The translations under genes and the position numbers were made by a program. A DNA stretch of 64,000 bases, taken from assembly GCA_040771825.1 (NCBI GenBank), contig JAXGZG010000001.1:496001-560000 (forward strand), read 5' to 3'. Origin of the DNA: JAXGZG01 sp040771825. Its GTDB lineage: Bacteria; Bacillota; Sulfobacillia; Fermentithermobacillales; Fermentithermobacillaceae. The notes beneath the pieces were generated by a model that saw only the letters and a list, made by a program, of their open reading frames with translations, did not search any database and was not told the DNA's origin. This document shows positions 42,041 to 49,161 of this stretch, one piece after another; positions within the stretch are counted from its first letter, which is position 1; every line of letters starts with the position of its first letter.

Positions 42041-42955
42041 CTATACCAGAGATCGGCCTTTTAGAAGGACTTTGGGGATCTCCATGCGCACTGTCTTCAG
42101 TGGATCCACGACCTGGGAGATTTGGAGATTTCCCTTTGCGCTCAGAAGAAGCACGGACTCATCGAAATCCAACCCAAGATGCCGGCTGAGCAGGTCGGCA
42201 CTCCGCCATGTGACTTCATAGGCTGCAGAATCAAGAGTCTTATCAGACCAAATGACGTAGAAGGCTTCTTCAGTTTCCACAAGCGGGCAGGGCAGAACCT
42301 TCTCTCTGACGAGTCTCACCTTGACAGTCACCTTGCCGCCAACCTCCACGCCAGACACGAGAACTTCGCCATCTCCCATAAGGGCGTGAAGGTCGCCCAT
42401 AGCCAAGAGCCCTCCGGGCACCAACACAGGAAGGTAGACTGTGGCTCCTTCCGCAATGACCGTCGTATCCATGTTTCCGCCGTGAAGGCCAGGCGTACCG
42501 CAAGGGATCGGCTCTTTGTGAGGCGCGGTGCCAATGACCCCTATCATGGGTTCTGTCTCAAGAAGGATATCTCCGGGCAGATGAGCCAGCCCATTGCTAA
42601 TAGGGACCACAAAAGTTTTGGCCTTGCCCATTTTGTCCGGTATTGCCCCGAGGCCGGGGACCGCGACCATAATCCCCGGAGAATTCACTCGGATAGAGTG
42701 AATCTCCACAGCCAGAGTGTCGCCGGGCTCGGCGCCTTCAACTAGGACGGGGCCTGTGGCAGGGTTAACCCTATCCCATCCGACCTTCTCGAACAGATCT
42801 TGCTCGCATTGGATCTGGCCGCCAAACGCGTCAATGGTCTCGAAAACCACCGTATCACCGGGGTTAACACGACAACAGGGAGGGTTATCGGGAGAGAACT
42901 CGTAGATCACTCTCTCCGACGAGACCATCACTGGATTTCTGCTTTGGTGAGGCAT
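42041..42955 (-). CDS. Acetamidase/formamidase family protein
   Basis: The 304-residue protein matches the FmdA/AmdA family: start VIYEFSPDNPPCCRVNPGDTV (given by its ends), FDAFGGQIQ-type motif, EGAEPGDTLAVEI, and MGDLHALMGDGEV, which carries conserved His and Asp residues. Members hydrolyse formamide or short amides to ammonia and the acid. The ATG at 42955 follows GAGGAGG by 7 nt. It is transcribed away from the YycJ-like gene and towards the GGDEF gene. Confidence 0.9.
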   Translation of the reverse strand: MPHQSRNPVMVSSERVIYEFSPDNPPCCRVNPGDTVVFETIDAFGGQIQCEQDLFEKVGWDRVNPATGPVLVEGAEPGDTLAVEIHSIRVNSPGIMVAVPGLGAIPDKMGKAKTFVVPISNGLAHLPGDILLETEPMIGVIGTAPHKEPIPCGTPGLHGGNMDTTVIAEGATVYLPVLVPGGLLAMGDLHALMGDGEVLVSGVEVGGKVTVKVRLVREKVLPCPLVETEEAFYVIWSDKTLDSAAYEVTWRSADLLSRHLGLDFDESVLLLSAKGNLQISQVVDPLKTVRMEIPKVLLKGRSLV

Positions 42956-43096
42956 GGCACATCCTCCTCTCAAGTTCCTCTTGTTATTCGGGGCATGAAG
43001 GCGTTAACCTTCAAGCTACCGGAGAAACTCCGGAAAGACCTCAGAGAAACCCCCGGGGACCCCGAAGGAACTTGTGCTCTCAGTGAAGAATACTGT

Positions 43097-43125
43097 TTGA
43101 AGCAAGGCGGTGTCCGGTGCATAAT
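43097..43125 (+). promoter_or_regulatory. Possible promoter of the YycJ-like gene
   Basis: TTGAAG (43097-43102), 17 nt, CATAAT (43120-43125) with TG before it. Transcription would begin only about 7 nt before the ATG at 43139, so the mRNA would be nearly leaderless. Confidence 0.35.
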
Positions 43126-43138
43126 ACCAATAGGATTG

Positions 43139-43936
43139 ATGAAACTCGTGTATATCGCCACTCTCTCTAGTTCAAGCACTCGAGGCAACGCGTATCTCGC
43201 GTGGGATGACAATACGCGTCCCATCTTAATAGACTGCGGCATTTCCATAAGGCGGCTGGTGCGGGGGCTTGACCATCTCGGCATGAAGCCCGAGGACATT
43301 GGGGGCCTCTTTGTGACTCACGAACACTCGGACCATATTAGCGCCATGTGTTTGGTGACTCCTGTGGCCGAGAAATTCCGAATACCAGTGTACTCGTCGC
43401 CGGGTTTCTGGTCTTGGTACCAAGACAAGGTAGGCAGACACATAGACTCAGCGCTCATCAGGGCCATAAGGCCGGGCGAGACGGTCTGCCTTGGCGGAAT
43501 ATCGGTTCGGGCTTTTGCCAAACCCCACGATGCTGTTGAGCCATTGGCTTTCACAGTGGAATCAGGGGGTCAGCGAGCCGCCTTCGTGACGGACCTTGGG
43601 TATGTTCCCGAGGCGATTCAAGAAGGAATGGCTGGGTCGGATTACCTGGTATTTGAGTCAAACCACGATGTGGACATGGAGAGAAATTCGGGACGCCCAA
43701 TCTATCTCATACGCCGAGTCCTGGGGAACTTAGGCCACTTGTCCAACGATCAAGCGGGCGAGTCCTTAGCTAGGCTTGTTACTCCAAGGACCCGCAAAGT
43801 GGTGCTTGCCCACTTGAGCATCGACTGCAATACCCCTGAGATCGCTCAACAGGCAGTGTCGGGCAGACTTCTCCAGGAGGGCAAGTGCTGCCATGTCGCT
43901 GTGGCTCCTCCGGGGGATGTAGCGATTTTCCACTAG
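43139..43936 (+). CDS. YycJ/WalJ-like metallo-beta-lactamase-fold hydrolase
   Basis: The 265-residue protein starts with IATLSSSSTRGNAYL and has the MBL motif THEHSDHISAM, FVTDLGYVPEAI, FESNHDVDM and NLGHLSND, as in YycJ/RNase Z-like hydrolases that bind two metals. YycJ-type proteins are believed to be exonucleases in DNA mismatch repair or cell-wall coordination. The ATG at 43139 has only a weak AGGA nearby, and the frame is open far upstream; the family start fits this ATG. The gene stands between the amidase (divergent) and speD. Confidence 0.87.
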   Translation: MKLVYIATLSSSSTRGNAYLAWDDNTRPILIDCGISIRRLVRGLDHLGMKPEDIGGLFVTHEHSDHISAMCLVTPVAEKFRIPVYSSPGFWSWYQDKVGRHIDSALIRAIRPGETVCLGGISVRAFAKPHDAVEPLAFTVESGGQRAAFVTDLGYVPEAIQEGMAGSDYLVFESNHDVDMERNSGRPIYLIRRVLGNLGHLSNDQAGESLARLVTPRTRKVVLAHLSIDCNTPEIAQQAVSGRLLQEGKCCHVAVAPPGDVAIFH

Positions 43937-43948
43937 AGTCATAAATTA

Positions 43949-43977
43949 TTGACACTGGGGGTCCCGTCTCCTAAAAT
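43949..43977 (+). promoter_or_regulatory. Promoter of speD
   Basis: A perfect -35 TTGACA (43949-43954), 17 nt, TAAAAT (43972-43977), about 60 nt before the ATG at 44040. Confidence 0.75.
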
Positions 43978-44039
43978 CATTCTAGTGTGTTTTGGGTGTC
44001 CACGGGTTCTTTGACAATTGAAAGGGGGCTGGGAGCACG

Positions 44040-44414
44040 ATGCAGGGGCTGGGCCGTCACATTCTGGCCGAGGTCTACGGGTGCGAGTTTTCCATACTCA
44101 ATGACCTAGAGAAGATCCGGGAGATCTTTGTCAGTGCGGCTCTCTCCGCCGGGGCGGAAGTGAGAGAAACTGCGTTTCACAGATTCTCGCCGCAGGGCAT
44201 CAGCGGGGTAGTGGTCATATCCGAATCCCACTTGGCTATTCATACTTGGCCAGAACTGGGGTACGCCGCAGTTGACGTTTTCACCTGCGGGGACCGGGTA
44301 GATCCGTGGGTAGCTGTGAATGCCATCGTCAAGGCCTTCGAGGCTGACGATGTAAAGGCAACCGAGATTTCAAGAGGTATTTTTCCCGCCAAGTCCAGAG
44401 AATGCGCCAGCTAG
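44040..44414 (+). CDS. speD: S-adenosylmethionine decarboxylase proenzyme
   Basis: The 124-residue protein is the class 1B SpeD of Bacillota and archaea. Self-cleavage occurs at the Glu62/Ser63 bond in the motif SESHLAIHTWPE, turning Ser63 into the pyruvoyl cofactor; His68 and Cys83 (FTCGD) are the processing and catalytic residues. It makes decarboxylated SAM, the aminopropyl donor for spermidine. No speE is adjacent. It has its own strong promoter and terminator. GGGGGCTGGGAG precedes the ATG. Confidence 0.95.
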   Translation: MQGLGRHILAEVYGCEFSILNDLEKIREIFVSAALSAGAEVRETAFHRFSPQGISGVVVISESHLAIHTWPELGYAAVDVFTCGDRVDPWVAVNAIVKAFEADDVKATEISRGIFPAKSRECAS

Positions 44415-44487
44415 GCCGGAATCCACTTACAAAGGAAGTGATGAGTCATTTTAGGTAGTACCGACGATGACGGAGCACCGAAGGGAT

Positions 44488-44526
44488 AGACCCTGAGAGG
44501 CAAGAACTCAGGGTCTGTTCTTTTTT
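44488..44526 (+). terminator. Intrinsic terminator of speD
   Basis: A 10-bp stem AGACCCTGAG (44488-44497) with its complement (44507-44516) and a 9-nt loop is followed by GTTCTTTTTTC. Confidence 0.9.
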
Positions 44527-44606
44527 CTGGGGCATTAGAGGTTTTTGGAGGGGCTGGGAGAGAAGTATCTTGAGGGTCTCTAGCCAACATAAGGGGGTTA
44601 TGCTTC

Positions 44607-45677
44607 GTGGACGAGAGAGTCGCTTTTCTGAAGGAGATTACCGATATCCCCGGAGTGTCAGGTTACGAAGAAGAAGTCGGCCGGTACATCGCGGCCAAGA
44701 TGACGGGATTAGCCCAGGTATCCAAGGACAACCTAGGCAGCGTTATTTGCAGGAAAGAAGGCTCTCAACCTTCGCCAAGGATCATGCTGGCGGGCCACAT
44801 GGATGAGATCGGCATGATGGTTACGTACATAACAAAAGAAGGCTTTCTGAAGTTTCAGACCCTAGGCGGCTGGTGGGAGCAGGTTATGCTTGCCCAGAGG
44901 GTCACGGTGAAGACTCGGGCCGGGGATGTGCTGGGGATCATCGGATCCAAACCTCCCCACATCCTCAAAGGCGACGAGCGTAACAAGGTGGTTCAGAAAG
45001 ATCAGATGTTCATCGATATCGGCGCTTCCAGCCAAGAAGAGGCCGAATCCATGGGCATCATGCCCGGCGATCCTATCGTCCCGGTATCCCCCTTTGCCCA
45101 GATGAAGAACCCAAAGTTCTTGATGGCTAAAGCTTGGGACGATCGCATCGGTTGCGCCATATTCATGGACGTTATACGGGCTCTCCAGGGCCAGGATCAC
45201 TCCAACACAGTGTACGGGGTGGGAACAGTCCAGGAAGAGGTTGGACTGCGAGGCGCCACCACAAGCGTATCTGTTGTGGAACCCGACATCGGATTCTCTC
45301 TGGAAGCCGACATACCCGGAGACACTCCGGGAGTCCAAGAGCACGAGGCAAGGTCGAAACTTGGCAATGGGCCAAGCTTGCTCTTGTATGACAGTTCAAT
45401 GATTCCCCATGTCAGGCTCCGGAACTTTGTAGTCGAGACCGCCCGGGCCATTGGGGTTCCGCTCCAGTTCAACACCATACCGGGGGGCGGCACCGATGCC
45501 GGGCGAATCCACGTCTACAAGAACGGTGTTCCCAGCATATGTCTGTGCATCCCCACTCGCTACGTCCATTGCCACGCGGGTATCATACACATGGATGACT
45601 ATGATGCCGCTGTGAGGCTTGTGACCGAGATGATCAAGAGGCTGGACGCCGAGACTGTAGCTAAGATAAGAGGCTAG
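44607..45677 (+). CDS. M42 family aminopeptidase (glutamyl aminopeptidase/FrvX type)
   Basis: The 356-residue protein shows the M42 metal and catalytic motifs in order: GHMDEIG (His), AWDDRIGC (bridging Asp), VQEEVGLRG (Glu base and ligand), EADIPGD (Asp) and RYVHCHAG (His). M42 enzymes form TET-like dodecamers and trim N-terminal residues from short peptides in the cytoplasm. The start is GTG at 44607, with GGGGG at some distance. The ndk gene follows after 32 nt. Confidence 0.92.
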   Translation: MDERVAFLKEITDIPGVSGYEEEVGRYIAAKMTGLAQVSKDNLGSVICRKEGSQPSPRIMLAGHMDEIGMMVTYITKEGFLKFQTLGGWWEQVMLAQRVTVKTRAGDVLGIIGSKPPHILKGDERNKVVQKDQMFIDIGASSQEEAESMGIMPGDPIVPVSPFAQMKNPKFLMAKAWDDRIGCAIFMDVIRALQGQDHSNTVYGVGTVQEEVGLRGATTSVSVVEPDIGFSLEADIPGDTPGVQEHEARSKLGNGPSLLLYDSSMIPHVRLRNFVVETARAIGVPLQFNTIPGGGTDAGRIHVYKNGVPSICLCIPTRYVHCHAGIIHMDDYDAAVRLVTEMIKRLDAETVAKIRG

Positions 45678-45709
45678 GCCGCCAAAGGAAAAGGAGAGGT
45701 GTTTCGTTG

Positions 45710-46162
45710 ATGGAAAGGACACTAGTTTTGGTTAAGCCCGATGGCGTAGCAAGAGGGCTGGTGGGCGAGATCGTAGGCAGACTAGAGGGAAAGGGGCTCA
45801 GGCTTGCGGGCATGAAAATGCTTTGGATGGATGAGGCTTTGGCCCACAAGCACTATTCGGCCCACGTTGGCAAGTCGTTCTTCCCGGATCTAGTTGAGTA
45901 CATAACTGCGCTGCCAATTTTGGCCATGGTATGGGAAGGGCCCAATGCTGTGGCCAACGTCAGGCAGACCATGGGAGCCACTGACCCATCGAAGGCATCT
46001 CCCGGTACCATACGCGGCGACCTGGCTCTGGATATCTCCAACAACCTAGTGCACGGGTCAGACGGCCCGGAATCCGCCGCCAAAGAGATATCTTTGTTCT
46101 TCTCAGAGAATGAGGTGTTTGACTGGCAGCGTCCCCAAGAAAAGTACATAACGGGGCAGTAG
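45710..46162 (+). CDS. ndk: Nucleoside diphosphate kinase
   Basis: The 150-residue protein has the usual length and features: ERTLVLVKPDGVARG start, and NLVHGSD with the phosphorylated His115. It passes phosphate from ATP to other nucleoside diphosphates through phosphohistidine. The ATG at 45710 is chosen over the preceding TTG because it fits the GGAGAGG site. The C-terminus is complete. Confidence 0.96.
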   Translation: MERTLVLVKPDGVARGLVGEIVGRLEGKGLRLAGMKMLWMDEALAHKHYSAHVGKSFFPDLVEYITALPILAMVWEGPNAVANVRQTMGATDPSKASPGTIRGDLALDISNNLVHGSDGPESAAKEISLFFSENEVFDWQRPQEKYITGQ

Positions 46163-46232
46163 ACCTAGGGTTAGCTAAAGGTCATAGCCTGCACGAGTTC
46201 GGGTGGGGCGGAGAGAAACCGGGGGGATCATC

Positions 46233-47021
46233 GTGTTGTACGTGGGCACAGCGGGATTCAGTTATCCCGATTGGGGAGGCGTATTCTACCCCCAGGGCGT
46301 CAAGCGAGAAGGGTACCTGGAATGCTATTCCCAGAGATTTCCGTGCGTTGAGCTGGACTATACCTATTACCGCCAGCCGGTGCCCAAGACAATGGCGGCC
46401 ATGGCGAGACGGGTTCCCGGTTCGTTCCGGTTCACCGTCAAGGCCCACAGGACCATGACCCACGAGATCCCCCCGGGTCAAGCGCTGGACAAAGAGGTAG
46501 AGACTTTCATCTCCGGCGTAATGCCTTTGGCCGAGGCGGGCAATCTGGGATGTGTGTTGTTCCAGTTTCCTTGGTCTTTCCGCTTCACCGACGCTAACCT
46601 AGATTACGTCTTGTCCCTCAAGGATAGGGTGCCGGTGGCACCTCCCGTCATAGAGTTTCGCAACAGGGAATGGGCCCGGGATGATGTCTACCGGGCCCTC
46701 CGAGAGGCTGGTCAGGCTTTCTGCTCTGTGGACGAGCCCAACCTGAGGTCGCTTTTCCCTCGTATCATGAAAGTCACCGCTAACCCGGGTTATCTGCGGT
46801 TTCACGGCAGGAACGCACAGAAGTGGTTCAATCACAAAGAGGCATGGGAACGCTACGATTACCTCTACAGCGAAGAAGAGCTGCAAACCTTCATTCCAGG
46901 CATCCGCGATATGTCCTCACAAGCTGAGGACACCTACGTGCTGTTTAACAACTGCCATAGAGGGCAAGCCGCTGTGAATGCTCTTCGTATGCAGGAAATC
47001 CTTCTAGAGGAGCCGCATTAG
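46233..47021 (+). CDS. DUF72 family protein (YecE-like)
   Basis: The 262-residue TIM-barrel-like protein has the DUF72 pattern: VGTAGFSYPDWGG, VELDYTYYR, FRFTVKAHRTMTH, LGCVLFQFPWSF, FRNREWA, YLRFHGRN and FNNCHRGQAAVNA. The function is unknown. The GTG at 46233 has GGGGGG 6 nt upstream; an ATG-like start ten codons earlier lacks a good site. Its 3' end overlaps the convergent DUF401 gene by 18 nt. Confidence 0.9.
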   Translation: MLYVGTAGFSYPDWGGVFYPQGVKREGYLECYSQRFPCVELDYTYYRQPVPKTMAAMARRVPGSFRFTVKAHRTMTHEIPPGQALDKEVETFISGVMPLAEAGNLGCVLFQFPWSFRFTDANLDYVLSLKDRVPVAPPVIEFRNREWARDDVYRALREAGQAFCSVDEPNLRSLFPRIMKVTANPGYLRFHGRNAQKWFNHKEAWERYDYLYSEEELQTFIPGIRDMSSQAEDTYVLFNNCHRGQAAVNALRMQEILLEEPH

Positions 47022-48275
47022 CATAAGATAGTAGACTCCTATGACTCCCCCAAGACTGGCTATTATTGGCCAATAGAGTTTGTACACGCTGGTAATGTCT
47101 ACTTTGAAGTACTGACATGTCAGCACCTGGCAAAGGTGCAGGGGAGACGCAAAATACGAGACGAAGCCGGCCGAGTAGATGACAGAGATCATTGCCATCT
47201 TGGCGGCGCTCGTGAGAGCGTGGGGAAGAAGGATTGGCACCAAGACGCCCACGGTGGACAACGGAGACGCGCTTCCGTATCCGAAGAGAAGCGGCATTAC
47301 AAGAGCCATGAGCGCAGGCGAGACTCCTTTGGCCATGCCTTTGGATACCAGACTTGGGAAAACCGGAGAGATCGTAACAAACCCCTTGAAAGCCATTATC
47401 CAAAACATAGCTGCGACTTGCTCGAGGTTTGCGCCTCGATACAGTGTTCCTGGACTGGGGAGCGGCCTTCTCTCTAGCGTGCCCAAGATGAGGCAGAGCC
47501 CTGTGCCTGCCAATAGGGCAAGCCACAGCGGCCATTTTGCCAGCAGACCCAGAAGAAGGGCGGTTAAGAGCGGGCTGCCGTATCTAGCGAAAGTCACCAA
47601 GCCGGCAAGACGCGGCCGCGCCATGGAAGGTTGCTTCTCTCTGGGTTCGGCGGCGCCTGCCGCAATCTCCCTGTGGGACCGGGAGGTTCTCAGAAACGTA
47701 AAATACCCGGCAACCCACATTGCCACGGACATTGGCAAGAGCCTGCCGATAAGCTCGGTTACGGTGAACCCAGTGATCTGTGAAGTAAGAATCAACCCAG
47801 AAGAAAACGGAAAGCAGAAGAACATTCCGTGGCGAAACACCAGGTTGGCTGCAGCCTTGGTGTCGGGGCTCAAGCCCAAGGAATCACCCAAGCGATCAAC
47901 CAGAGGCGCTGATAGCGCTGCTCCGCCCAAGACGGGCATGGTGCCCATTAAGGCAGGAACGGTCATGATAGCCGCTTTTGCGTTTCCCAGCAGATCCTGG
48001 AGGCCATCTACGGTGCGTTCCAGATATCCCAGTTCCTTCATTACAGTGGAGAACAGGCCGATAGCCAGTACTGCGGCGGCTAGTTCTAGTGTGGTCCTGT
48101 CCTTCCACGACTCCCACACCACAGATATGGAATCTAAGGCCTTCAAGCCCGAGGTGAGCGCCATGATGACAGAGGCTATGAACATGACTTTGGATAGCTT
48201 CATCTTCTTCATGGACAGAAACATGATTGTGGCGAAAGCGAGAGCGACGCCCACCGGCTGGATTGCTGACTGCAT
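47004..48275 (-). CDS. DUF401 family integral membrane protein
   Basis: The 423-residue protein has about ten hydrophobic segments and conserved-looking motifs PVLGGAALSAPLVD, NLVFRHGMFFCFPFSSGLIL and GYGSASPLSTVGVLVPILLPH. It belongs to the DUF401 (COG1906) group, distantly related to ion transporters of the IT superfamily; the substrate is unknown. The ATG at 48275 has GAGG 8 nt upstream. The gene ends inside the 3' end of the DUF72 gene and starts 15 nt after comB on the same strand. Confidence 0.85.
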   Translation of the reverse strand: MQSAIQPVGVALAFATIMFLSMKKMKLSKVMFIASVIMALTSGLKALDSISVVWESWKDRTTLELAAAVLAIGLFSTVMKELGYLERTVDGLQDLLGNAKAAIMTVPALMGTMPVLGGAALSAPLVDRLGDSLGLSPDTKAAANLVFRHGMFFCFPFSSGLILTSQITGFTVTELIGRLLPMSVAMWVAGYFTFLRTSRSHREIAAGAAEPREKQPSMARPRLAGLVTFARYGSPLLTALLLGLLAKWPLWLALLAGTGLCLILGTLERRPLPSPGTLYRGANLEQVAAMFWIMAFKGFVTISPVFPSLVSKGMAKGVSPALMALVMPLLFGYGSASPLSTVGVLVPILLPHALTSAAKMAMISVIYSAGFVSYFASPLHLCQVLTCQYFKVDITSVYKLYWPIIASLGGVIGVYYLMLMRLL

Positions 48276-48290
48276 CCCTGTCACCTCATG

Positions 48291-49025
48291 TTATGTACTT
48301 GTATATATCAGGCCCTCTGGTGTCAATGTGGGTACTGAGGTCTCTGTATTGATGTTGGCGCAAAATGCGAGGTCATCCTCAAAACCGATATCCTTAAGGT
48401 ACTGCCCATGAGGGGAATTCTGCAATATTTTCAAAATGTCTCCTTGATATGGTTCAAAACATTCCAGGGCTTCCCTGGCTGTTGGGTGCAGGCAAAAGCC
48501 TAAGGCCTCAAGTTCGCGGGCTAAGGCGCCGGCGCAGGCGAAGTCCTCAAGAGAAAACCTGCCATCTGATCCCGAGCATACGATGAACGCATTGCCACCC
48601 GGGCCACTAAGCGCTTCCCGGGTTGTTTTGGCCACGGCTAACAGGTTAAGGAAGGAACATAGCAGCACGGGGCTGGCTCCACGGGAAGCTGCCCCCAAAA
48701 TTGCTTTGGTGCCATTGGAGGTGGTCATGATAATCGTCTTGCCCCCAACCTTCTTTGGCGTGTATTCTTTTGGGGAGTTGCCCAGATCGAAACCTTGGAT
48801 CTTCATGCCGTTCTCTTCCCCGCAAAGAAGAGCGTTGGGGTATAGCTTTTTGGTTTCAAGCGCCGCTTGGCGATTCATGGCAGGGATAGCCAGCCTGGAA
48901 CCAGAAGAGAAAGCGTGTACTATAGAGGAGGTCGCCCTAAGGACGTCAATGACGACGGCGACGCTTTCTGACATGTCACAGGAAGCCATGAGGCCGGGAG
49001 TCTTGAATACCTTGACTGTGGGCAC
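48291..49025 (-). CDS. comB: 2-phosphosulfolactate phosphatase family protein (ComB)
   Basis: The 244-residue protein has the ComB motifs VVIDVLRATSSI, CGEENG, GFDLGNSP, TTSNGTKA and CSGSDGRFSLEDFACAG. ComB removes phosphate from 2-phosphosulfolactate in coenzyme M synthesis, but bacterial homologues are widespread and their role is often unclear. The start is GTG at 49025 or TTG at 49028, both within reach of GGAGG. A TATAAT lies about 25 nt upstream, so the 5' leader is very short. Confidence 0.88.
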   Translation of the reverse strand: MPTVKVFKTPGLMASCDMSESVAVVIDVLRATSSIVHAFSSGSRLAIPAMNRQAALETKKLYPNALLCGEENGMKIQGFDLGNSPKEYTPKKVGGKTIIMTTSNGTKAILGAASRGASPVLLCSFLNLLAVAKTTREALSGPGGNAFIVCSGSDGRFSLEDFACAGALARELEALGFCLHPTAREALECFEPYQGDILKILQNSPHGQYLKDIGFEDDLAFCANINTETSVPTLTPEGLIYTST

Positions 49026-49050
49026 CAAACGACACCTCCAGAATAGACCC

Positions 49051-49059
49051 ATTATAGCA
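49051..49059 (-). promoter_or_regulatory. Extended -10 promoter of comB-DUF401
   Basis: Minus-strand TGCTATAAT at 49051-49059 is a perfect extended -10; no good -35 is present. The start of transcription would be near 49044, about 19 nt before the GTG. Confidence 0.55.
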
Positions 49060-49161
49060 CTAGTAGGATTGGGCCGGGTATCGCCATGGCGCCAAGACCG
49101 GGCGAAGACTGGCATTTTACGAGGAGATGGAGACTTGGCTACCTCTAGCAGGAGTAGAAAG

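Noticed and set aside
42996..43138. Longer N-terminus for the YycJ-like protein
   Set aside because: The frame is open, but the added residues have no family match, and no ribosome binding site precedes the ATG at 42996.
44011..44016. Second TTGACA just before speD
   Set aside because: No -10 element lies at a suitable distance, and the better promoter at 43949-43977 explains transcription.
47179..48411. Long plus-strand open frame of 410 codons
   Set aside because: It lies antisense to the DUF401 membrane protein gene. Its composition is Pro/Arg/Ala rich as expected for the complement of a hydrophobic protein, and it has no ribosome binding site.
48583..49161. Upstream extension of the DnaQ-DinG frame
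   Set aside because: The extension is antisense to comB, and the ATG at 49162 has an AGGAG site and fits the family start.
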